A stretch of 64,000 nucleotides of DNA from Butyriboletus loyo (taxonomy: Eukaryota; Basidiomycota; Agaricomycetes; Boletales; Boletaceae): NCBI GenBank assembly GCA_038093515.1, contig JBBPSI010000095.1, positions 1-64,000 on the forward strand. Reading direction: 5' to 3'. Below, in pieces: positions 56,781 to 64,000 of the stretch (the stretch's first letter is position 1; each line of letters starts with the position of its first letter). The notes beneath the pieces are model-generated. The model saw nothing but the letters and a program-made list of their open reading frames with translations. It was not told where the DNA came from and made no database searches. Both the position numbers and the translations under genes were made by a program.

Positions 56781-57973
56781 ATGCAATCCTCCACGCTCTC
56801 CAGGACATCCTCCGCAGCGAGCATGTCCTCCGACGATGCTGCCCGTCGGACACGCAAACGCTTCACCAGCGTGCAGCTCATGATGCTTGAGCAGCTCTTC
56901 CACCAATCCTCCCATCCGACGCGCGAAGAGCGCGAAGCGGTCGCACAAGCCGCAGGCATGTACGTCCATTTCCACCTTTACTCCAAACGACATTAGCCAA
57001 TTAGCCTCCAATCCCACCCCTTATCTTTCCTTCTTTCGTCTCACTCCGCGATCATGAGGCGCAACTGACGCATATCCTTGATGACAGGGAAATGAAATCA
57101 GTCACGATCTGGTTCCAAAATAAGCGTCAGACGGAGCGCAAAGTCGCGCTGCACCATGCGACGAGTCAACCCATAGACGGGCATCGCGCTGCGCCGTTCC
57201 CCTTTCACTCGTCTTCTCCTTCCACCCATTCCTCGCCGTACGCGTCCACATCGGCGTCATCCTCGGCGGCGTCCCACCCCATCCGGACAACCCACACACA
57301 CATGCATACACCTCGTCGCAAAATCACCCCACCCCGACCCCGACCCTCCCTCGACCGCGTCGCCTCCCGCTCCGAATCCCGCCTACCCCCGCCCCGTACA
57401 CCAAAGAAACCACACGACCCATACGCGTCCTTATGGGACAACATGCCCTCCTCGCCGCTTGCACCCCCCGCCAGTCCGCCCTCCCGAGACCTGATCGACT
57501 TCATCGGCAGCTCGCGGACGCTAGAGTGGGCGTGTGCAGCGGCGAGGTTGGCAGGCAAGGAAGGGAAACGGCCGCCCCCCGCGCGCGAACGGGATCCAAA
57601 CCACGAGCATGATAGGGATGGTGAGCGCGAGGGTGATGGCAATGGGGAAGGCGATGGCGATGGCGACGGGCACGGCATTGCAGGGGATGAAACAGAGGAG
57701 GACGACGTTGAGGCAGTGACGCCCGAGGGCAGTGTTGGCGCGTCAGACGTTGCAAGGTGGCACGGCGCTCACACCCCACGAACGCGTCCACGTCTCCCTC
57801 CGTCCGTGTTCGGGCCCCCGTCTCATTTGGATTCTGTTTCGAGGTCTGCCCCGAGAGGGGAGTCGCCCGCGTACGGGGACCCACCGGGGAGTGGAGTCAA
57901 GGATGCACCGCAGGACGAAGATATGATGCGTGCAGCGCTGGCGCTGTGTGGACTCGGTCGGAGAAGCGGATGA
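56781..57973 (+). CDS. Homeodomain transcription factor
   Basis: Two exons (56,781-56,959 and 57,088-57,973) give 354 residues. The homeodomain spans about residues 16-76: RRTRKRFTSVQLMMLEQLF, HQSSHPTREEREAVAQAAG, then after the intron SVTIWFQNKRQTERK. Helix 3 keeps the W48, F49, N51 and R53 pattern of a DNA-reading homeodomain with the usual three-residue loop, so it is not a TALE type. The rest is low complexity: Ser/Pro-rich, then Gly/Asp/Glu repeats at about 195-225. Nothing marks it as a mating-type HD1/HD2 gene (no paired partner nearby). It resembles the fungal homeodomain regulators of development and metabolism (Hom1/Hom2 group, memory). The ordered LEWACAAARLAG segment may be an activation or binding helix. 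Confidence 0.85.
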
Positions 57974-58410
57974 GTCGCAGCGTGTGGTTCTCGAATCCCT
58001 CTCCCATCCTTTCCAGTTGGGGGGGGGGGGCTGCAAGTATATAATGACGTGAAAGTACTGGTGTAAAATAGTACATATAGACACATCCAACGAGTTGAGG
58101 TATGCACCGACTCTGAGTGGAGGACTCGGAGTATACTAATATTAGTTTTAATTGTGCATCTTCTTGGTTGTCGTCCAGCGAGGATTCAGTGGGATGGACA
58201 GGGAGGGAAATGGTCCCAGAATCTTCACGAATCGTGCGACATGACGCTGGGGAAGGGACTAAGCTAGGGAACCACGAGAAGGCTTTGAGTTCTCGCGACT
58301 CCGCCTTCCGTAGTACCACGAGAATTTCGGCAGCTCCACAACCACATCAATGCTCGGACAGTGGAAAGCTAATGAAAACTTTGCGAAACCAACAGAGATG
58401 CCGATGAAGA
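57974..58410. other. Convergent intergenic region
   Basis: This is the gap between convergent genes, containing a G run (58,020-58,029) and no credible ORF beyond short chance frames. It probably holds both 3' ends. Confidence 0.4.
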
Positions 58411-59817
58411 CTAGTAAGATCCATTAAACGTCCAAGCTCGCGACGTTACCACCCAACGGATCTCGAACAATGTGTACCCCCCTTCGTCCGCCCGACCCAC
58501 CCCATTCACCTTCTCCACTTCTTCTCTGCGCACGATCGCGAGACGCTCACGCTCTCTTTCCCCGTCACCCACGCGCTCACCCACGACAGGGAACGCTTCC
58601 TCGACCGTTTCCCCCAAACCCGCGTGTCTCCCAACCGTCCTCACCGGAATAATCAACCAAAATACCCCACCCTTCTTCAACATCCGCCCGACACACCCTC
58701 TAATCCAGCTCGCATGCTCGGGATGGTACACCACATCCGCTGCGAGCACAATGTCGTACATCCCGACACCCTGATCCTCGTCCTCACCCACACTAACATG
58801 GTCACCGACGCGCTCGGTACAAGACACCGCACACCAGTCGAGCCTTTCCACAGACACGTCTACTGCGCTATGATTATGCCGCACGTTCCGAGCGAGGTTC
58901 TCTAGCACGCTCGGGTGATAATCTGTCGCTTTGATCTTGGCTTGGACAGACGTCCGAGAAAGGACCTGGGCGGCTGTAATGCTCAGTAGACCTGTCCCAG
59001 CGCCGAGCTCGAGGAGTCGGCGTCGGCGTGCAGTCGTGGTTGTGGGTGTAGACGTACAGGGATGTAATGCTCCGAGGTATCGTTCTGGATTCGAACACAA
59101 GTGCTCTGCGAAAACAATGGCGCTTCCCCAGCTTTGTAGTCCGACGGCAGTATGATCGGTCCCGTCGACAGGTGCATCGTTCAATTCGACCGTGACCGGT
59201 GGTGCCAGCGACGAAACGTCCCAACAACGACAGTGGCGACACGGCGGCAATCGAAACGGAAAGACAAATGACCGGGTCAGCGCCTCTTCGGGTGTGTCGT
59301 CGCCCGCAAAGCGTGCAAGGAGTCTTGACGCGTCTTCGAGGCGCGTCGTTCGCGCTTCCTGCTCCTCGGACGAACCCGCCCCACAGACCCAAGCATCACC
59401 CCGTTTCACCAATCCAGTCAACCATTTGATTGCATAGTCGCGCTCGAACTCGTCTGAGCGTAATATATCTAACTCCTCGTCCTCCATCTCTTCTTTGTCT
59501 GTCGCGTCCTCGTTTCTGGTTTCGTTTGCTTCGTCGTCCTGTCCGTCCTGATCGTCCTCCTCGGCAGATGCGTATCCGGAATCGGGGACAGCCTCTTGAT
59601 GGAGGAGGCACGCCGTTCGCTTGGGTTGCAAAACTGGCATAGCCTCTGACAACGACTGCTTGAGTACCGGTATGGCACCCATCACCGTCGATGACAGTGC
59701 ATGCGGAAGATACACGTCTTGGAGTGCTTCAAGTGCACCCCTGACACGTGCCGCGTCGCAAGCATGGAGGGTAGCAAGCGCCGGGAGGGCCGTGGTGGGC
59801 GAGAGGGCGTGTGTCAT
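58411..59817 (-). CDS. Seven-beta-strand protein methyltransferase (family 16, METTL21/FAM86 type)
   Basis: A single exon encodes 468 residues. The N-terminal 150 residues are variable and include an acidic stretch near 85-115. The Rossmann fold begins after VGLQSWGSAIVFAEHL. Motif I is LLELGAGTGLLSI, post-I is KIKATDYHPSVLENL and motif post-II is YDIVLAADVVYHPEHA, which carries the DxxY signature of family-16 lysine methyltransferases. AdoMet is therefore the expected cofactor; the protein substrate (translation factor or chaperone in relatives) cannot be read. An insertion with GEDEDQGVG lies before post-II. The lack of introns is unusual for this window. It is convergent with the homeodomain gene and divergent from GON7. 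Confidence 0.85.
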   Translation of the reverse strand: MTHALSPTTALPALATLHACDAARVRGALEALQDVYLPHALSSTVMGAIPVLKQSLSEAMPVLQPKRTACLLHQEAVPDSGYASAEEDDQDGQDDEANETRNEDATDKEEMEDEELDILRSDEFERDYAIKWLTGLVKRGDAWVCGAGSSEEQEARTTRLEDASRLLARFAGDDTPEEALTRSFVFPFRLPPCRHCRCWDVSSLAPPVTVELNDAPVDGTDHTAVGLQSWGSAIVFAEHLCSNPERYLGALHPCTSTPTTTTARRRRLLELGAGTGLLSITAAQVLSRTSVQAKIKATDYHPSVLENLARNVRHNHSAVDVSVERLDWCAVSCTERVGDHVSVGEDEDQGVGMYDIVLAADVVYHPEHASWIRGCVGRMLKKGGVFWLIIPVRTVGRHAGLGETVEEAFPVVGERVGDGERERERLAIVRREEVEKVNGVGRADEGGYTLFEIRWVVTSRAWTFNGSY

Positions 59818-60256
59818 TCGTTTGAAGTGGGGTATCGTTTGGCCTATGAGCCGAAATATCTCTATCGGATCTTGTTCGTCTAGGATTGTCTAGAATCTAT
59901 AGTCTATGTTCGAGTCAGTCCTCCGACGCGCTCGTCGAGAGAAGAAAAAAAGAAAAGCAAAAACCGTTCAAACGAAAAAAAAAAGCAGGTGAGATGAGTG
60001 TGATCGCACAACGCAGGCTCGTCGAAACCAGAGAGCCTGCGTTGCTATTGAACAAGGACAGCCATCATCGTGTCGTAGGTAATGAAAGGACGAGAACGAG
60101 CGGTGAAGCAAGCTCAGACACGAGTTTTCTTCACGGGTCGGAGCTGACTACGATCAGATACGTAACAAAACAATATGGGCGGAAGGGATGCGATGTTGGG
60201 TTATCCCGAGATAAGATAAGATGTGATCAGTTGGTCACTTTCCATCCCAAACCATC
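59818..60256. other. Divergent intergenic region
   Basis: This is the shared upstream region of the methyltransferase and GON7 genes, with A-rich tracts near 59,945-59,985. An ORF at 59,886-60,278 overlaps the GON7 start in another frame and has no features of a gene. Confidence 0.4.
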
Positions 60257-60568
60257 ATGGCTACGCAGACGACGTTGACGGTGTCGTATGCGCTGTCTCC
60301 GCCAGCGGAAACGAATTTACCACCCTCGCTCGCGCTAAATGGTGCGCATGCGTTTGCGGTCGAAGCTGAGAGCACAGCCAACATTAGAAATTACTACGAG
60401 GCGCTGCGAAAGTCGATCGCTGCTGCAAAGGAGAAGCTAGGGGAGGAGCTGACGGCGTGGCGAGATGCAGTGGGGAACGCGGAAGTAGGAAAGGAGAAGG
60501 CTGCTAAAGCTGCCCGAGCAGAGGATGAAGAGGATGAAGAGGATGAAGAACAAGTAGTTTCACTCTAG
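60257..60568 (+). CDS. gon7: EKC/KEOPS complex subunit GON7-like protein
   Basis: The 103-residue single-exon protein begins MATQTTLTVSYALSPP. It has an NYYEALRKSIAAAKEKLGEE helix, TAWRDAVGNAE and an acidic DEEDEEDEE end. The short length, the YY(E/D)xLRxxI...A helix and the WRDAVGxAE text match fungal Gon7 (Pfam GON7 family, memory). In yeast, Gon7 is the accessory subunit of KEOPS, which makes the t6A modification of tRNA and affects telomeres. The acidic C-terminus uses a gaggatgaa triplet-codon repeat (60,520-60,550). Assignment rests on pattern and size, since the family is very divergent. Confidence 0.7.
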   Translation: MATQTTLTVSYALSPPAETNLPPSLALNGAHAFAVEAESTANIRNYYEALRKSIAAAKEKLGEELTAWRDAVGNAEVGKEKAAKAARAEDEEDEEDEEQVVSL

Positions 60569-60713
60569 ATCATGCATGCTATCAGGTGGGTCCACACCGA
60601 CATTGAACAAAGTCTTATGAGATTCCCGCTGACGCCCATGACGGTTGGCAGTACACATGATCCAATACACCTTGTTCCCAAAGTTTGCGCCTGTACGTGA
60701 GACACTGATTCAT

Positions 60714-61226
60714 TCACGCCTTGTGCTTGCGCTTGAGCTCCTCGCGTTCCTCAGCCATGATCTCTGCATCAATCTTTGCACCCATCGACGGCTCGTTGCC
60801 GTGGAACGTTGCCGGTCCCAAAGGGTCTACCTTGGGATCCGCACCAGGACTCATCGTCCCCTGTCCGTGTGCCATCTCCCGGGAACGCTGATGCGCCTCT
60901 GCCATTCTCTCCCCAATCTCTCGTTCGTTCCTATCATCGCAAAGTAACACAGAGAGGTCAGTTCGCGCGCATGCCACCGATCGCGAAGAGACAGAGACGC
61001 ACAGCTGATCGATATCGATGTGCCACTGATCAGGAACATGTTTCTTGGGCAGGTTGTGGTCTGTCCGTTTGGACGTCCTGTGACCGCCAGCGCAATGGGG
61101 TTCCAGGGTATCGGTCGGGATGTTCGAAATTGAAGGCTGAGGAGGGACGTACCGCTGCTCGTGGTCCTCGTATATTTGGGGGTTGCCCACCTTGGACATC
61201 ATTGCACCTGAGCGAGGTCCGGTCAT
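60714..61226 (-). CDS. Small hypothetical protein, two exons
   Basis: Exons 61,153-61,226 and 60,714-60,930 join in frame (CAGCG|GTACGT to gatag) to 96 residues: MTGPRSGAMMSKVGNPQIY, EDHEQRNEREIGERMAEAH, a Gly/Pro middle and a charged end MAEEREELKRKHKA. The mean charge and low hydrophobicity suggest a soluble, partly helical protein. Unspliced, the frame is also open, giving a longer but unlikely product with the intron translated. I do not recognise the family. It is convergent with GON7 (145 bp between stops). Confidence 0.6.
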   Translation of the reverse strand: MTGPRSGAMMSKVGNPQIYEDHEQRYVPPQPSISNIPTDTLEPHCAGGHRTSKRTDHNLPKKHVPDQWHIDIDQLCVSVSSRSVACARTDLSVLLCDDRNEREIGERMAEAHQRSREMAHGQGTMSPGADPKVDPLGPATFHGNEPSMGAKIDAEIMAEEREELKRKHKA

Positions 61227-62390
61227 GTCTCTTTGTCGTGCGTTGAGCGGTTGGGATGAGTTTTAAGAGATGGATGTGAGCGTGACATTATAGGGGGTCA
61301 CTCTCTTGACATCAAGTCCCTAGTCGAAATACGACCCAACTATAAAGTAAAGGACTGACGCATGACATCTGGCAAAGACTCATAACAGGTCAAATCGTTC
61401 AGAAATCACTTGAATTGCAGAAACGCAGCAAAGACATGCAAAAACCACAGGGAAGAATGTAGGGACCACCGGCCTGCATCTCCGCCGACACCCGACGCAC
61501 AGATGACATAGCACTAAGACGTGCCGAAAAGACGTTCTTTTCCGCCCTACTTTGGCACAGACCACCGTGATTCGTTCAACGACAGGTGTGATCTGTAATT
61601 TGACTGAGTGCGTTGAAGAACACAATGAAAATTTCGTCGAACGTCGTTTTTGTTGGTGTCACGTGCTGGACCTGCGAGCCGGGCCCGGGCGTGCCGCCAG
61701 TCAGTCTCAAGTTCTTGCTGGACCAACATTTATGAAACCAATCTCCACAAGAAACCTGTCACGAATCCTCGGTTGGAGAATAGTGGTCTGCTTGATCAGG
61801 ATACGCGTTCAACCGCAATCCTGATCTCCGAAATACCGTTCACGAGCAGGTTGCGCGATGTGAAAGCATTCGCAACGTCGGACAAGCTGCTAGAGCCATA
61901 ATGTTGCTAAATCCATGACACGTCTAAACGTTTCTTGCGTCGCTGAAGGGGGACATACGTGTGTTCGTCCGGAGTGGTAACGCCGAAATAAAGATATGAA
62001 GCATCAAAACCGCCAATCCCCTGATTGCTTCAATCATTGTCAGGTTCGAAAGACACAAGCCCATAGATGGGAAACAAACTGTCCGTGCCGTACCACTACA
62101 ACTCGGACACACAAGAGATCGTGTATTAACTTGTCATCTCAATTCCGCCGGTCGCCTTCACCGTCCGGATCGAGTCTGCTATCCGTAACGACTGTTCGCG
62201 GCGGGGCAATCCATTATTTTAGGTTTGATCTGCGGTCGACTGCTTACCTCTCCTCCCCTCGTTCGTCGATGAGATGCGCAACATTATTCTCCTTGGGCTC
62301 TATCGACTTGTTGCTGCTTAGGATGGGGTGAATGGTAATCCAACCAGTGTCTCTGCCGTGAGTTACTGAGTAGATGCGACAAGCGAGGGA
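61227..62390. other. No recognised gene
   Basis: Short ORFs on both strands (for example 61,552-61,824 plus; 62,112-61,924 minus, with the hydrophobic AIRGLAVLMLHIFISALPL) have no supporting context. This is the border between the housekeeping block and the next repeat island; array homology begins at about 62,395. Confidence 0.35.
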
Positions 62391-62394
62391 CCTT

Positions 62395-63410
62395 CGTGGA
62401 TGGCTGCGGGTCAACGTCAACGAGTGAATATTGTTCTTTTGTTAGACAATCGGATGTGCGGTATCCAACATTACATCTTGGCGAGCGGTCACAGGAATTT
62501 CCAGAAAGCGAGAGGTTCGTTATTTCTCGGATTTGTATGCGGAGACTCATCACACGCTGCAGCTTAAATCTCCTGCCAAGGCCACTGTTCCCGACCAGCC
62601 GAACGAAGATCCTTCCCATAGCGGAGAACGTGCTGCGGATCCAAGGGCAACGGACCCAGTGCGTTTTGTTCTGGTGATGATAGAACTTGTCATGACACCT
62701 CACGTCCTGTTAGGCGCAAACACATAATAATCCATCTGAACCCTCTGTCGTGGGGGTCCAGGTAATGGTGCGCGTGATCTCATTTGGTTTACATTGTCAG
62801 ACTCACAGTGGATCAGCATCAGCAAGGATCAGGCCATGCTACACTTGCAATCAGGTTACCCGCATGGATGTTGTGTATCCGCCCAGGCACACAAGATGAG
62901 ACGCAGTGATTCCATCCAACACGTGTAGGTTTTACTCTGGATCAGAAGTTCGGGAGCATCAACTGTGTATTTCTACGAGCTCGTATCACCTTGCAGCGTT
63001 GGTATAAATCCGATAAACGCCCCTCATCATGATGATCGAGCTCGTCAAGATATTCACTCTATGGCATTGATAAAGTCTTACGCACACAGCGGAGGTTTGG
63101 ATTGCAAGACGACGTCTGATCGATGAAAGCTGTTACATGCTTACAGAATGTCTTCCAAGGCGAAGGTATACGTCTGGTGAAAAGTCCCAACTTCTGGCGA
63201 GGACGCTAACGTTTCAGTGTTCGATTTTATCCTGACGACAGGGTATGGGTTTACATGACATTCAAGCATGAGTGGGGTGCCATCGTCATGCTGTATCGGG
63301 GCCAAAGTAGCACCATAGACGTCTCAGGAAAGGAGTACACAATATATTCGTTTGCAAGGCCGGCTCAAAGGATGCTTAGTCTCGACACCAGAAGACACGT
63401 CCACAGACAG
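62395..63410 (+). pseudogene. Inverted WD40 tail fragment and 3' flank
   Basis: The last two tail exons are on the plus strand here (GWMAAGQRQR-like end near 62,400-62,425, then FSDLYAETHHTLQLKSPAK and GERAADPRATDP to about 62,660), opposite to every other copy. The acceptor before the last exon reads 'ttggcgag' where others have 'ttag', so splicing is probably lost. 62,730-63,410 is the inverted form of the 30,780-31,380 flank. The WD40 domain and earlier tail exons are absent. Confidence 0.75.
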
Positions 63411-63425
63411 AAGACGGCGTGTCGC

Positions 63426-63960
63426 GTCACAACGGAAGGCTCATACCATGACGCAGCAGCGATGGCTGGCTTCGCTGCCAACCAGACTGCTTACAAGTGA
63501 TCGTTTGCTAACAAGGGACAGAACGTAGTTGTCAATGCACTGCGCATCGCCCGTGAGGAGGTCGATACGACAACGTATAATATCTCGAAGGGTGCGAGTG
63601 GTCATGCTTCTGTGACCGCTAGTGGCGGTCGCGTCATCGAATCTTCCCTCTCATCCGCATCGGAACTCGTCCTCGCGAGAGATATCGGATCTGGATACCA
63701 AGCCTCCGAACGGGACCTCGAACGCAAACGGGATCCTGCAGTGGCGAAGGAACATCTGGAAGACATGTTAGGACCGAAAGAAGTGGGACGGGAGGGGGTG
63801 TTAGAAAAGAAACGTGCGGAGAGTGAACAATCGTGTGTTTCGGGAAAATGGGGACGATGAGTATGAAGTGGACGAGTCGACGTTGCCTAGCAGTGGGGGT
63901 AATGTTTTTAGACGCACTAGAGAGTGTCCCCCCCGAACGAGCCATGTTTTGCGTATGGTA
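63426..63960 (+). pseudogene. HEL117-like pseudogene copy 4
   Basis: It matches the intact gene from about 30,050 (YHDAAAMAG, ANQTAYK) to the GGGDSF region, then runs toward the right edge. A stop (TGA at about 63,498) follows the TAYK segment, and the frame is broken near 63,800. It keeps ERDLERKRDPAVAKEHLED and GPKEVGREGVLEKKRA. It is more diverged from the parent than copy 1. Its orientation is plus although the neighbouring flank is inverted. Confidence 0.8.
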
Positions 63961-64000
63961 TGTCGCGAGTCGGTCCAACACAAGTTATGCACTTGTCATG

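Noticed and set aside
57205..57678. Minus-strand Ser/Pro-rich ORF opposite the homeodomain gene
   Set aside because: It is a mirror of the low-complexity part of the sense protein, with no start context or introns.
56781..57973. Mating-type homeodomain (HD1/HD2) locus
   Set aside because: There is no divergent HD partner, and mitochondrial intermediate peptidase or other usual neighbours are not seen.

Overview
The window looks like nuclear DNA of a filamentous basidiomycete. Genes carry many short introns of about 45-110 bp with GTRNGT donors, one gene has a 10-nt first coding exon and another an 8-nt one, and housekeeping genes are tightly packed and often divergent. The lineage-specific WD40 genes have the domain text and long disordered tails I associate with Boletales (Scleroderma, Pisolithus, Paxillus type). 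The order-level guess is inference from memory and no search was run.

Layout. About 1-13.4 kb is a repeat mosaic with one broken and one intact WD40 gene. About 14.6-20.1 kb holds an MFS anion transporter and a CBM21/PP1 glycogen-targeting subunit. About 20.1-25.8 kb has no gene I can name, only one unresolved minus-strand exon series. About 25.8-30.8 kb is a housekeeping block: ribosomal proteins eL28, uS4 and eL21, then a conserved HEL117-like nuclear-type protein. About 31-53.4 kb is a lineage-specific island: four intact WD40 genes, decayed copies of the 3' part of the HEL117-like gene, and a chimera in which an epsin ENTH domain sits upstream of the WD40-family tail. About 53.4-61.2 kb is a second housekeeping block: Rvb2, mitochondrial uL2m, a homeodomain protein, a family-16-type methyltransferase, GON7 and a small conserved-looking protein. 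From about 62.4 kb to the right edge another island begins, with an inverted WD40 tail and a further HEL117-like pseudogene.

How it fits together. The housekeeping genes serve translation, chromatin or snoRNP assembly, tRNA modification and carbohydrate control, and show no special link to each other. The WD40 genes all lie on the minus strand and share one exon plan: a tiny start exon, one exon of about 900 nt encoding a full propeller, then several small exons encoding a Ser/Pro/Arg-rich tail. The parental HEL117-like gene lies just left of the first array copy, and its 3' half was copied along with WD40 genes and then decayed. Two pseudo-copies share the same nonsense codon, so duplication continued after inactivation. 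I found no reverse transcriptase, transposase, tRNA, rRNA or CRISPR signal. Coordinates of exon edges were read by eye and may be off by a base or two.
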